From NCBI RefSeq assembly GCF_963855985.1, contig NC_087099.1, positions 14,600,001 through 14,664,000 of the forward strand: a stretch of 64,000 nucleotides of DNA, given 5' to 3'. The notes under the pieces are model-generated. The model did no database searches. It worked only from the letters and a program-made list of their open reading frames with translations, and had not been told where the DNA came from. The position numbers were made by a program, and so were the translations under genes. This DNA comes from Ostrinia nubilalis. Its lineage: Eukaryota; Arthropoda; Insecta; Lepidoptera; Crambidae. Positions 29,734 through 42,500 of this stretch are shown here, one piece after another; position 1 is the stretch's first letter, and each line of letters opens with the position of its first letter.

Positions 29734-31028
29734 ATGTCTGAACATAACTCGAATTCTAACCTCTCGGTATCACAAAGCACCAAGGAAACCGGTAGGCCTA
29801 AGTTAAAAATCTTAGCTTTCCACGGTTACAGACAAAATGGTGCTGTGTTTAGAGCTAAGATTGGGTCTTTTCGCAAAGCCGTTGCCAAGTATGCCCAGCT
29901 GACATTCATATCAGCTCCTCATAAAATATTCAATGAAGATGGGGGAGGTGACGAAGGTTAGTTATAATAATATCTCAAAGTCAAATATTTTATTCAGTAC
30001 TTAGACCCTTTCCAGGGCGCTTATACACATCCTAGATACAGCTCGCCTTACCAAATTTCTCCTTTTGTTTTTATTCCTTTTGGAAACAGTACCAACTATT
30101 CCGTAATCTAATTAGCAAATTAAGCCACTTGATTTTTTTCCATAAAATGTTTGCTATTATGATTTCTGTTGCTTGAGGACTAATTTCATCATGTTGTATA
30201 GATTGCAGATCATGGTGGTTCAATGCTGAAGACAACACATTCAGTGGTAAATGCTTGGGTGGCCCTGCAATAGGGTTTGAGGACACATTGAAGTTGGTTG
30301 AGAAGGTGGTTAAAGAGCATGGGCCATTTGATGGGTTCATGGGCTTCTCCCAGGGGGCATGCCTAGTGGGACTTTTAGCTGCTATGCAGCAGAAAGGATG
30401 TGAGTTTTTAACACCATCAGTTTACTATAATCAATCTATGGAAATATAAGTCTGCCTTACTGCCCAAACATCCAGCTACATAGCAAAAATTTGTTCATTT
30501 ATTTATTACTTATGGTGCTGTCCCCATTTGAATATTTTTTTCAATTGTGGCCTCTTCTACATCTGAACTTGTGTTCTTGTGTTCCAGACTTACCATACAC
30601 ATTCAAGTTTGCAATATTTTCATCTGGGTTCCGATCAGGGAGTTTAGTGCATAAGGGATTCTATGATGAGGAAATAACTTTGCCCTCATTGCATGTTTAT
30701 GGAGAAAGTGACTCTATTATTCCTAAAGGTAACAGATTTTTTGTATTCTTTTCAGCAACATTGCATTCATTGAGTTTGCTATAGCAAGATTTAAAACAAT
30801 ATCACTTTATTATAATGGATTAATACTATACACTAAAATAATATTACACTTTCAGAAATGAGTGAATCACTAATAAGCCTTTTCATAAAGCCTGTAGTGG
30901 CAGAACATTCTGGAGGCCATTACGTTGCATGCTCAGGATCCACCAAAGACGCGTACCTAGATTTCCTACATGACAGGTATCAAGATATACTGGAAGAGGA
31001 CAAGGATCAGGAACAAGGAGATGAATAG
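29734..31028 (+). CDS. OVCA2/FSH1-type serine hydrolase
   Basis: Four exons: 29734-29956, 30202-30399, 30588-30728, 30856-31028, giving 735 nt (244 aa plus TAG) with consistent phases. The N-terminus has a Ser/Asn-rich leader, then KILAFHGYRQNGAVFRAKIG, the alpha/beta-hydrolase opening typical of the FSH family. The nucleophile elbow GFSQG is in exon 2. The acid is in LPSLHVYGESDSIIP, and the catalytic His in EHSGGHYV, in exon 4. WWFN is also a family signature. OVCA2-like proteins are cytosolic esterases with preference for long-chain alkyl esters (family knowledge); the substrate here is unknown. Length matches the family (about 230-250 aa). Confidence 0.9.
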
Positions 31029-31106
31029 ACTACAAAGAGACACAGAGCATTAGGTTTACGCTTAAACTGGAACAGACAAGTGATAGCCATTTGAGAAGAG
31101 ACTACC

Positions 31107-31221
31107 TAATTCCCCTTTTCACCATCAATGACCAATTTTTAAGTGACCTCTTTGAAAACAACATTTCTTTTGTTACCATAGGGGTCATAAATTAGGGATT
31201 GATGGAGAAAACGGGCATAAG
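31107..31221. repeat. short hairpin MITE, second copy
   Basis: Same family as 17712-17829: CCCCTTTTCACCATCAATG ... GATTGATGGAGAAAACGGGC. It starts about 80 nt after the OVCA2 stop and may lie in its 3' UTR. Confidence 0.65.
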
Positions 31222-31380
31222 AATAAAAAATTGATTGAAATGGCTGGAAAATTTTAATGCAACATTCATGTTAATTAAAATTCTATAAATTACCATTGTC
31301 TTATACTTATTACTACAATTACTTATCACCTTTGTACTATTAATTTAATTATTTATATCTATGTAGGTATTAATACTTTT

Positions 31381-32807
31381 TTATTCTGAAACGTAAGGTG
31401 CAGTGAAAATGGATTCACTCATCCCTAACTCCCGTTCCATTTTCAATAGTTCCAAGTCCAGTTTATATTTTTCTCTTCTTGCTATTTCCACTTTCTCTTT
31501 CATTAGTTGTATTTCAACCTTAGCTTTCTTTTTTTTTAGTTCCACTAGTTCATTAAAATTATCTGAGGAAGTCATTTGTTGCAGTGGCGATTTTCGCTTT
31601 GTAGTTTCATGTACACGTTTTTCAGCAAAAGTTTCCTGTTCAGAGTTATCTGAGACATCTAAGCCATCTCCTGATGCATCTTTATCCACATAGCCTGATT
31701 CTATGTTATCGTCATCATTATTTGACTTGGAACTGCAACCAGCTTCTTGCCTGTTGTCCTGTGAATTTAAAGAATAATAGATAATTTAATAATGCTCTAT
31801 GCTATCTCACCGTCATGCTCCTCTAGTCCTCTAGTCGGTGTGATAAGCTTCACGATAATCTGATATACTTTATTTTATTTAATATCTCGCGAGATACAAA
31901 ACTATCGAAAAATTGTGAACCGGAGCGAGTTTACAATTTAACGCATTTTATTTTTCGGTAGATTATAATCTAACTAAGTGAAACCGCTTTAAATGACAAT
32001 CTGTCGCACGTTAATTGGTCAACTGTATTAGGGCTGCTATTCCTGTTTGTTCGGTCTTACAGCCAGCAATTCTGTGTCAGCCATAGAGTTAAGAACGAAA
32101 CACGGGCGTCAGTCAATATATTATTATGAATTGTGACATCAAGTATTTATTTATTATTTTGGAGGTCAATAATCACAAACATCACATAGAAAAAAAAGGA
32201 ATCAATAAAACTATTGCCAAACGTATTGTAAATTTATTTTAAAAACGTAAATTATACTGACCTCTGCTTTTGGACAGGAAAAAACAGCATTTTGAGGCAT
32301 CCTACCTTTGATTACGCCTCTTATTGGAGCCTTTTTCTTTGCTAAGCATATTTTACACAAATTTATGAATATTGAAATCGCAAATATTGGCACCATATAT
32401 TTATCTCTCAAAACGTGAATAATTTTATCTCGACGTCCATGTCCAGTGGCAATATGTGCGTCGAGTATCAATTGATAATACTCTTCCACTGGAATAATTT
32501 GTACTAAAGGATCTGAGGTATCCTTTCTCTTCATTATTAAAACTTTCTGGTCACCAATATTCATTACATCGTATTTTTTTGCATGATAGTAATGCTTGCT
32601 TGTTAGTCGCCCACCTTGAGATTTGGATGTGTTGTACTCGTCTAACAATTTTATCACATTTTTTATTCTTTGATTTGTCCATTCATTTTTTTTATTATTT
32701 TTATTAAGACTGCTGTAATAGTTTTGTAACTCTATGGTAAAATCATCCCGATTAACAATAACTTGTTTAGCTGAGTTTTGTTGATGGTCAGGCTCAATAT
32801 CCGACAT
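31381..32807 (-). CDS. integrase zinc-finger (KRBA2-like) protein
   Basis: Exon 1, 32262-32807 (182 codons), starts MSDIEPDHQQNSAKQVIVNR. Residues about 130-170 form an HHCC integrase-type zinc finger: HIATGHGRRDKIIH, then CKICLAKKK. This arrangement, with the preceding HYYHAKKYDVM... and QIIPVEEYYQLILDAH, is that of KRBA2-type proteins derived from retroelement or GINGER-like integrases. The catalytic integrase core is absent. The donor GTCAGT at 32261 joins in phase 0 to exon 2, 31381-31758 (125 codons plus stop), an acidic and then Lys/Glu-rich coiled-coil tail ending SIFTAPYVSE. Total 307 aa. Exon 2 is equally compatible with the zeste-like gene upstream, so which first exons use it is uncertain. 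Without splicing, exon 1 reads on to a stop at 32211. Confidence 0.6.
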
Positions 32808-35800
32808 TGCAAACCAAATTGTTATCTCGATTAAAAACTAATGTAGGGTACCTAGTAGGTATGTAATTTAGGTTAGGTTCGGTGAATAACTGCACTTCTT
32901 TATTTAATCACCAATTCATAATTACATCCACAAAAAAAAATCTATAACGTATTCTACAGCTGTTTTCGATTCTAATCAGTTTAAAATCACCAAAATTATT
33001 CGTTTATATTCCATCAAACGAACGACTTAACAAACAAATATGGCGGCGCGAAGCATTATTATGCCGTTCAACCAATCAGCGCGCGAAATGCGTTCCGTTT
33101 CGTCGCATCGTCATTTCATAATTTGACGGTTTCTTCACTTCGATAGATTCAACGTAAGCATTATGTTACGGTCTTAGATTAATAAATCGTTACGGGTCAC
33201 CAATCACAATCTTTCGACAGTTAACAATCTCGCGAGATGGATTTATAATTTTACGTTTTTACAATTTTATTTTTTAAGTTAGTCAATTTTTGTATTGTTA
33301 TAAACGAGCGACGATACCCGAACGGTGAAGGAATGAGGATCAGTCAGTAGATAAGGCAATTTATTCTGTTCGTAAGTGTAGCTAGAGTGTAATTTTATGA
33401 TTGTTTAATTATTAAACATACATTTGAGAGCTTTTTTTGAGGCTTTTGGCATTCAAATTTATGAGGCAAAACTCCCTTCTTTAGTTTAAGCTGTCCTCCA
33501 ACCAAATTATACTTTATGTAATTTTCCATATCTTCTTTCAACTGAAATATAAAAATGTAGGTATAAGTATGAATTTATTTACTTCTAACAATAAGGCATA
33601 GCTGAGGCAGATACATAAATGACCAAAGGCATAAGTTGAAGCCTTGACTGATTTTTGCAGTCAAGTGGTTTTGACCGATTATGTATAAGTTTTAACTGTA
33701 ACACAAGTAGGTAACAACCAAGCACGTTTATTTTATGGGTATGCCCGGTCTATAGTATAATACGTCAATGGGTACACCACAGTATATTTTGTGATACAGT
33801 TCACACGTAATAAAAGTTGTAAGTAAGTAGGTAGGTACCATCTTATAATTCTTATACCGACAATTAATTAACACACAAACTAAATAATAAGTATGTAGGG
33901 GTACGTACATCGAAATGATCTTCACAGCAATGTCTTGTAGCCAGGACAGAGGGTGTAGTTTTATCATTTCTGTTAGCAAGGGAATACCATTTCATACGAA
34001 GTTTTGGGTCTCTAGGCACGTGAAAAAATAGTTTTTCTGGCGTTTTAAAAGTAGTGTTTTTACATTTCGGCACTATACAATATTTATACATAGCTTAATT
34101 TGTTTCAAAGTGACGATTTAGTAATCAAACATAACACTGCGTGCCTTGTCGTTGCCAACGGCTAACTGGGGTGTCATGGCGGCGACCGTCTGTCACTCTG
34201 ACGTCACAGTTACCGCGCCGGGCGTTGTGCCGGGCGCGGGCTGTCAGTGAACTTCGCTAGTAATTTGGTCTTAACTTCGTCAATTTTTGTCGTAGAATAA
34301 AAATGTTTGGACTGTATTAAATATGGATTTCTTAGTCCTATAAATCTGCAGTCATTATTTTATTACGTATCAAACCATAAAAAAAAACCATTCGATTGTT
34401 GGAATCGCCATTTCTGCTACTGGGCTGGGAGAGACGCGCGACGCTCGAATGAAAACCGAATCGTGCCGATTGGAGATAGGACCCGAGTACCCGACCCGAA
34501 CGGGTTAAAATCAAAATATCGAACACGTTTCATCGAACGATCAGAATATCGAACGATCAAAATATCTAATTCTCAAAATATCGAATGTTCAGAATATCGA
34601 ATTTACAAATGATCGAACGATCAAAATATCGAATGAAAGAAAGAAAAAAATCAATATAGAGGTTTTAATTAAATGTAATCATACCTACGATTAATGTAAA
34701 TAAAACATAAATTCTTAAACACATATTTTTTTTTTATTTCCCACTTTTGGGTACCATAGTCAACAAGGAACCCTTACCTCCATCTTTCTAAATAAACTAT
34801 GCAACGTAAGATCGACTTTCGATATTTTAATCATTCGATATTTTGATCGTTCGATCATTTGTAAATTCGATATTCTGAATGTTCGATATTTTGAGCATTC
34901 GATATTTTGATCGTGCGATATTCTGATCGTTCAATGAAACGTGTTCGATATTTTGATTTTCGATCATTTGTAATGAGGATCATTTCGATTTTTAGCTGTG
35001 AATGCAGATTTATAGGGCTAAGAAATCCTTAATACACAGTCCAAAAATTTTTGTTCTACGACAAAAATTGACGAAGTTATGGCCAAATTACTAAAAAAGT
35101 TCACTGACCGCCCGGCGCGGGGACGATGACGTCACTATATCCGATCCGAACGCTGCCGGCGTACTGCGTGGATAGAAAATATTTTTTTCTAGCCAAACTA
35201 TCAGTTTTAGAGAAAAACTTGTAATGACATTTATTCATCAGAATAAAGTAAGCTATCGATAGGTAATTTTTAAAAATAGAAATTGTGAAAAATGACTATA
35301 CTTTATGACTTATCCCCCCCCCCCCCCAGGCCAGAAACTGGGTATTAGCATCATATTATGTATTATTATGTTCAGTACAATCATTAAGTTACACTCACCC
35401 CAACCGCGTCTCCGCATTGCATCGAATCCTATGAAAATGTGGTTTTTGGACATAGCGATACTTACTTTTCACAATTTTTATTTTTAAAAATTACTGGTCG
35501 ATAGGTTACTTTATTTTGATGAATAAATGTTATTAAAAGTTTTTTTCTAAAACTGATAGTTTAGCTGGAAAAAAATATTTTCCATCCCAATAGTACGCCG
35601 GCTGCGCTCGATTCGGATATAGTGACGTCACGCGGCCCTGCGTACGTTGACTTTTAGCGGCAAAAACGGCTTATGTTTATTACTTAATATCTTCGTAAGT
35701 AATGGTCCGATTTGGATAATTCAAAAAGATATATCTTTCTTATGTCTTAAAGATTAACGTAGATACTAGTTTTACTGAATTTTCTACAACAGTACTGATG

Positions 35801-37675
35801 CTCATTCGATATGGTGTAGGCTACCCGACCCGAACAACACAAGCCGAATGGCGCTGTTACACTATGCATTCATAGAAGTATGGGCGAGTCCCGGAAATTG
35901 TTCGAATTTTCTCGCCGTAAAAACCATCCTTGGACTTCAACGAACTGGTAAAATTGATTCAGGCTGTTGAGTTTTATGCGCTTAGCAACACGTTTTGCGA
36001 TCCTTATCTATAAGGATCGCATGTTGTCTGTCTGTCCGTCCGTATGTCACACACACAGCTACTTTTTTTCCGAAACATTAACAGCTATAGTACTGTTGAA
36101 ACTTGGTAATATAGCTGTATTCTGTTAATATTCTCTCAAACTCGAATTTGATTTGGCGCTTTGAATAAATAAATCAAAGCGAGTCCCTACCTACGCGACA
36201 GGCTCTCTCATGGACGTATAAAAAGTACGTCTATGCTCATTGCTCTCTCATTCTACCTAAGCGAGATCCGATCGTTGTGTCATTGTGTGGTGGCGCGAGT
36301 TCCAGTTCAAAATAACTAAAGCTACATCGATTCTAGTTAAAATGGGTACCTTCGTACAATTAATCCGTACGAAAGCGAAACACGTTTTAGCGAAAAACAT
36401 TCATCGTGGTAGGTACGCTGGAGCGAAAGGCTAATCGAAACATTGGCGGCCGAATGACGCCGCGGCGACTAACATTTATGTGTTTTTTTTTAGTAGCTAC
36501 ATGTACGCCTAAGATGCGCGCCGCGATAAGCTTTATCGCGCCATTGTATCGATTTTTTACGCGATAAGCCGATGCGTTTGTCGTATCAATATTGGCCAGG
36601 GTCATCGCCCTGTAGGCCTAGGATGCGCGCCGTGATAAGCGGTTATCACGCCATTTTATCGATTTTGCCCATACATATACTTTGACGTCGATAAGAGTAT
36701 AATATACTCTTCTTGAACGATGCACGCCGTGATATTACGTGCATCCTAGCCTAGATTGTGGGTGGGGCTGGTTAGAGGGGTCTGGAAAAAGTAGGGTAAT
36801 GGAATGATTTCCAGATTTGAGGTTTTGTGGGGTGGGGATGATTATGATTACTTTTTAAATCATGATTATTTTATCATTGTGTAATATTCATCAAAAGTAT
36901 AGGTAGGTAACATAAATTAATTACTTTGCTAATTTGTAATTTTTAATTCAAACTTTACTTATATTAAATTACTTACTCCATTTGATTCGGCAAGACTATC
37001 CCATCCCATTTCTATGGCCATCTCTTTCCTCATGAAGCTGAGGTTCTCTGATAACCCTGGAGTGGTGCTAGCATTGTCAGTAGCATCGGTGGATTTGCTG
37101 AGATCACGTCCTTCTGCTCTCGCTTTACGCTTTTGATCCCTCCAACACTAAATTATAAAATAGTGATGACTGATACATGTATACTGAAATAGGAATAGGA
37201 GTTGGGTAAAGGTATGACAGCGCATCAAGCTCAACACTGCGGCATCATAAACAGTTGTAATAAGTGCAAGTTTGCAACGAAAATGTATGGTCTGATGTGC
37301 TGTTGCATTGGATTTTGGGTCCTATGTAATTATATAATGAATCTCACCGTCTTCCACTGCTCCACAGACCGATGCGGCCCCAATTCGTCTAGTGCAGCTT
37401 TCAGTTCTGCCCATTGTAGTTCAAATTGGGCAGCGCGTTGCGGCGTTTTCCATTCGCCTCGTGCGAAGTCCTTATTTTGCAGCATATATTGGATAATATA
37501 TTTTACCTGTGCTTTAGTACTTCTTATTTTCCTGAAAAACCGTGATAAAGATAAAAAATTATGTATTTAGATTAGAAAACAGTCTATTGATAAATATGTA
37601 CATTTCAAGTATAATTTGAATCTATATTACTCACGTCTTTGTAGCCATTTTTCTAGACACCCAAGGTTTATTCAT
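31381..37675 (-). CDS. zeste-like Myb/SANT DNA-binding protein (model)
   Basis: Exons 37635-37675, 37348-37531 and 36977-37147 are joined in consistent phase. They encode MNKPWVSRKMATKT, then a helical DNA-binding domain ending LGPHRSVEQWKT/CWRDQKRKAR, the pattern of the Myb/SANT-like domain of regulatory protein zeste and MSANTD proteins. A linker ending MGWDSLAESNG follows. The donor after it is phase 0. The only downstream phase-0 exon with a fitting C-terminus I see is 31381-31758 (LKKKKAKVEIQLMKEKVEIA coiled coil, typical of this protein class), giving 257 aa. If so, the THAP gene and the KRBA2-like first exon sit inside its third intron. The three upstream exons are well supported; the last join is inferred. 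Confidence 0.55.
32808..33394. other. upstream region of the KRBA2-like gene / 3' flank of the THAP gene
   Basis: AT-rich. CGAAATGCGTTCCGTTTCGTCG near 33085 and flanking ATCTCGCGAGAT (33229-33239) are palindromic; ATATCTCGCGAGATAC recurs at about 31882-31897, so the pair may be ends of an element surrounding the gene. No gene is seen. Confidence 0.35.
33395..34091 (-). CDS. short THAP-domain protein
   Basis: Two exons: 33909-34091 (MYKYCIVPKCKNTTFKTPEK... to EDHFD) and 33395-33541 (LKEDMENYIKYN... to stop), phase 0, 109 aa. A C2CH zinc finger is visible: C5-x4-C10 and CCEDHF. The THAP hallmarks are RMKWYSLAN and, in exon 2, GVLPHKF, which replaces the AVPTIF box. THAP domains bind DNA and are shared by P-element transposases and many domesticated regulators. 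There is nothing after the domain, so it is a THAP-only protein. A possible 5'-UTR start is near 34091; a long palindromic element starts about 100 bp upstream. Confidence 0.75.
34190..35139. repeat. large palindromic (foldback) element
   Basis: The left arm (GTCACTCTGACGTCAC, GTGAACTTCGCTAGTAATTTGG, ACTTCGTCAATTTTTGTCG) is mirrored at the right (CGACAAAAATTGACGAAGTT, AAAGTTCACTGACCG, GATGACGTCAC). The inner region is an array of short TCGAACGATCAAAATATCGA-like units that pair with their inverse at 34840-34970. No coding sequence is seen. Confidence 0.7.
35127..35632. repeat. second palindromic element, adjacent
   Basis: TGACGTCACTATATCCGATC at the left and GATTCGGATATAGTGACGTC at the right. 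The arms contain AAAATATTTTTTTCTAGCC/GGAAAAAAATATTTTCC and CATTTATTCATCA/TGATGAATAAATG. It shares TGACGTCAC with the end of the previous element. Confidence 0.65.
35640..36960. repeat. intergenic hairpin-rich region
   Basis: Around 36510-36750, GATGCGCGCCGCGATAAGC and related ATCACGCC.../GCACGCCGTGAT strings occur in both orientations, with ends GTACGCCTAAGATGCG and CGTGCATCCTAGCCTAG. This is a hairpin element with a duplicated arm. The rest is AT-rich with no supported gene. The minus-strand frame at 36387-36605 is a product of these repeats. Confidence 0.45.
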
Positions 37676-39568
37676 TATTAATTAAAAACAGTGTATTTAT
37701 TTACACAACCAAACTTTTGAAAAAATCTCAACTTCGGCCGTCAACAAATCGTCAAATGCCAAATGCAATATGTCAAATTTGACGTACTTATTTTTTTTCC
37801 ATACTTTCGTGCATTGGATCACAGATTTTGTAGTATGTTTACAGATTCTAATGTTATTTATAGTCCGACCAGGAACATAAAAACCCTCGCCATGTTGCGG
37901 AAAACTAATGGTACTAATTTCTTTTAATGGCAACAGCTCAGACTAGGGCAACAGTAACTGAAAACTTCATTGACATGTCACCTTGCATGTCAGTCTATTG
38001 CTGTCAAAGTGTAAACAAACTTTATTTTAAATGTGCGCAACTGATTTTGTGAATTAAATTGCCAAAATCTTTTTATAGTCGTGAAAGAAAAGTGGTTCAC
38101 AATGTGTTCAAGTATTTGTCGAAGAGAAATACTAAGGGTTCGGACAATATTTTCATTGAATAATGTTTCCGACAAAGGTTGTCAAATTGACTGACATGTT
38201 TATCGTATAGTACAGTCAACTATGAAAATTAGCTGTGGTTTGTTTCAACTACCTATTTTAAAGTTTTTTGTCACTTTGTAAGTGTTGAATTTTATGGAAT
38301 TGAGAAATAAGTACCGAGTTTGAAGCGTTCATGAGCAGACATTGTAGTTGAATATTCAAGTTCAGAATTTGATTATTGATGAATAATAATAAAATCCTAC
38401 TTGCTCGATTGATGGTTTCATTTAATTTATTTAAACCAGTTTACCTATAATACAATATTTTTTGTTAATTTATGAAAATATTAAATTAGCCCATAATCCT
38501 GAATCCTGATACATAAAATTAGCCTATTAATTTAATACAGGTACGACTGTACCCAGTGTTGCACTATCAAATGCAATTGACGCGCCTCCATGCCAGGGTT
38601 TTTATGTTCCTGGTCAGGCTATAACTCATTAATAAACGTCGCGTTAAGACCCGTGTCTTACTATTTTAACTACGTACAGACTACAGAGTTTTCTTCGCGA
38701 AGGTATTTTAAAAAAAATCTACTCAATGTCATCAACAATATGGTGTAATTTTGACTTTGAAAGACACTGATCTTTTCACAATAAATGTCGGGTTTAAACC
38801 CGTGTCTTTCTATTTAAGTCGAAATGGAACGCGAAAGTTTTAATTTTATGGTGTAATTTAGCTTGTCTCAGAGTCGAGCGCCGTTTCGTTTATATACAAC
38901 ACTGATCGGTACTATGGTACGGTTGATGAATAATAAAATAAATCCTACTAGCTCGATTGATGGTTTCAATTAATTTATTTAAACCAGGTTACCTATAATA
39001 ATATTTTTTCGATAATTTATGAAAATATCAAATTAGCCCGTAATCCTGAATCCTGATACATAAAGTTAGCCTATTAATTTAACACAGGTACGACTGTACT
39101 CAGTGTTGCACTATCAAAATGCAATTGACGCGCCTCTATGCCAGGGTTTTTATGTTCCTGGTCAGGCTATAATCGCTTAAACAAATAAAAAGTTAACTTT
39201 TTTTTTTATATGAAGCTGGGTCTCCAAAATTCAACAAAATTGTATCTCTGCTTGTGTTGATGGCCTCCTTAAGTCCTCACCTCGTCAGAGTAAATATATT
39301 CTTTGCTCCTCACCCTCAACACGTCTTGTTGTAATTTCTTATTCCACAAGAAACGAAACGAACAAAAAAAAACAAACCACACACATGTTATGTGATATGT
39401 CAATTTTTATATTTTTTTTAGGTTATGTTGTGATTGTGTTACCAACGGGAGACGAGGGAAGAAAAATTTCGATTCGATTTTTAATGAAGATGAGAGTTTA
39501 ATTTTGGAATCTGGTTCTTTAGATTTATTATTCTTCTGAAAACAATTCCTACTCAATTTACTAGTACG
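37676..39568. repeat. intergenic region with a 245-bp direct repeat
   Basis: About 38378-38630 and 38929-39173 are the same sequence (AATCCTGATACATAAA..., ACTGTAC(C/T)CAGTGTTGCACT, CCAGGGTTTTTATGTTCCTG), about 90% alike by eye. An inverted piece lies at 37860-37895. Between the repeats are ACCCGTGTCTTACTATTTTA and AACCCGTGTCTTTCTATTTA, suggesting a duplicated transposon. The TRMT11 promoter must lie at the right end. Confidence 0.55.
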
Positions 39569-42500
39569 ATGTGGCGTCGATATTTGTTATGGTTCGCTCA
39601 TGAACACGTTGATTTCCGACATGGTGTGAGTGGATCATGTTTTTTCATTAATTTTATACTAGGAAAAATGGAACCTATTTTCATTTGACGTTATTGTTAC
39701 AGGAAATGCAAAGTATACTTTCAGTTTTAAATATTCCAATCAGGTTCATAGAAGAACCGTGTATGAGGAAACCATACTGGATTGTGGAGTTGGCTACTGA
39801 AGAATGCGCTAGGAAAATAGCATCTAGGTCCGTTCTTCTCAAAAATTGTATAGAACTATGGGCTAGAGCTAAGACAGAATCCCAACTCCACACAACTTTG
39901 AAGAGTGCGTTACTTAATTTAACTGGTAAATGGATGGTGAATAATAACGGAACAGTGAATGATTGTGGAATAAGTGACGGCCATGTGTGCCCGCGGTCTC
40001 TGATTGATCCTTGCTGTTCAAAAGACAAGTCGTTCAAGATTGAAGTTGAGACTTTCTGTAAGCATTTCTCAATGAAAGAAAAAGTTGATAAGATTGAGGT
40101 AATAAGACAATGTTTTTCCCATTTAAGTCATAAAGATATCTTGGCATCTTTTACTTATAAGCATGATAACCATATTTTTAATGATTGAGAATGAATTTAT
40201 TAAAATTGCAGAAATTCAGCTACATGCCCCTGGAAGGTGCTGTAAAGCTGAAGAAACCAGACGTGACTCTGTCATACTTGGAGTTCTATGGAGTGGACCC
40301 AAACAATGTGCCTGAGGAGCCACATGACTTATTTTTTGGAAGATGGGTAAGGTGTACCATGTATGGTTTTTTATAATGATTTTATGAATGCATCTACAGC
40401 CTTGTAGATGATAAAATTCGAAAAGTTCTCAACAAGTTTTTACTCTTATCTATCATGCTATAATAAGCTATACTTTTTTACTATCACTTGAGATATTTTT
40501 GGAAATTTATCAAGACATTTTTCTTCTCATAGCAATCAGTAAAAAATTATAAAAAGATTCTTTGTGTGGTTAGATCCCCACTGAGAATTTCGGTTATCAA
40601 GCTAATTTTCACCAAGGTTAACAGTCTAACTTTTCACCAGATAGCTGATGGGCAGCGTGATGTCATCCAGTTCCACTCGCTGAAGAAGCGCCAGTTCATC
40701 GGGAACACCAGCATGGATGCTCAGCTGGCGCTGATCATGGCTAACCAGGCTCGGGTGGCCACGGGCGACCTGGTGTTGGACCCATTCGTTGGGTCCGGCT
40801 CATTGCTGGTTGCTGCTGCTCATTTTGGAGGTAATATCAGGTTCATTTGGTTTAATTTAACTTTTAAATTATACACTGCTACTAATGTAGAAGACCGGCC
40901 ACTGCAAACTAAACAAACATAAATCGAACATGAACATGACCGAGGAAACTCTGTGCAGATTCTGCCATACAGAAGAAGAAACGGCCATGCATGTTCTTTG
41001 CTCATGCTTCCCGCTTATGAGCAAAAGAAGTATCCATCTCGGGCGACACATCATGCACCCGGATGAGATAGCAGATATCACGCTCCAAAGAATCTGGAAA
41101 TTTATAGACTCAACGGGACTAAGCAGTGAACTCTAAAGACAAGGGCTGCCACAATAGATCAAACCTGGTCGAGTTGGCGCAAGTAAAGGCCCAAAAACCA
41201 ATAATAATAATAAATGTAGAAGAAATATTTTCTAATCCTGTGTTGTTCGGAATCCTAAATGAGGGCCGTCAATTTGCGCCATATATCGAGTACACTTTAG
41301 GTTTAGATTAGAATGCTCATTTCATGTCTTTTAGCATTGCCTTACTGAAACATACACACTTATTCCTTTATTATTTAAGATATTCTACTTTTGATACAGG
41401 TTTTGTGTGGGGGTCAGACATAGACTTCTTGATGCTACACGGCCGAACACGACCCACGCGCGTCGGACAAAAGGTAACCAAGTATGTATTCAAATGCTTT
41501 TCAATCTCAAACCAATTTTTTTATACTAGACAGAAACTATAGTGAGCGTACGGCGTCGGACCGGATAGAAACCAGTCAATACACGCCTTGACCATGACAG
41601 TTGGTCAAATAACTCCAGATTTTTTTATTCTTAAAAAAAAACACTGATTTCATATTTATGCCACTTTACTATAAGCCTCTTAATCCACTGCAGGCGCGCG
41701 CGAAAGAAGAGAGCATCCGCGGCAACATGAAGCAGTACGGCACATCTTCACGGTACCTTGACGTGATGGTCAGCGACTTTTCGCTGCCCATGTGGAGGGA
41801 CAGCCTTAGATTCGACGCGATTATCACTGATCGTAAGTTTATACCTATGACTAGCTTTTGCCCGCGGCTTCACCCGCATGAAATTTAGTTTGTCACATAT
41901 CTTCATAAATTATAGCCTATATGTATTATGTATGTTAATCTGGGTTATAAACAATAATACTGTAAAGTTTCAACAAAACCCGTTCAGTAGTTTTTGCGTG
42001 AAAGAGTAACAGAATCAGAATTTTATTTGCGTAAAAACATCCAGACATCCACACAAACTTTCGCATTTATAATATTAGTAGGATATGATAGCATAATCTC
42101 GTTGCTCAGTCCCATCCCATTTACGTTCCACAAATAACTTTCACGTCACCACACCCAATGAGGGCTATTCGCTGGGTGCGAAGTACTAGGTGGGGGGGAC
42201 ATAATCTATCGCAGCGCTCATGGTGGTCAAAAGTAGAAATAATGTTAGCTCTGTCATCAGATGTATCTGTCAATGGCAAAGCGATTCTTCATAATACATT
42301 TTAATATCATTAATTAATCGCATAAAAAGGGTCCTACTGGGAACTTAAATAAAAGAGTGGACTGTATTTCGATAGGGCTGTTTTAATAGCCGTTTACAAT
42401 TTGGAAATAACTAAACTATACAACGTGGTAGTACAAAAATGAGTCACAGTAGTTGTTGTGCACAGATGTTTGCTTTATGATGAGAGCGTGAATTATTGAA

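Noticed and set aside
31403..31693. 96-aa plus-strand frame.
   Set aside because: Antisense shadow of the coiled-coil exon on the minus strand, which has the better codon and domain pattern.
34307..34612. 101-aa plus-strand frame ending in repeated IECSEYRI-like text.
   Set aside because: Translation of the short TCGAACGATC-type repeats in a palindromic element.
40185..40376. Independent small gene starting MRMNLLKLQKFSYMP.
   Set aside because: It is TRMT11 exon 3 read through its splice sites; the exon frame continues that of exon 2.
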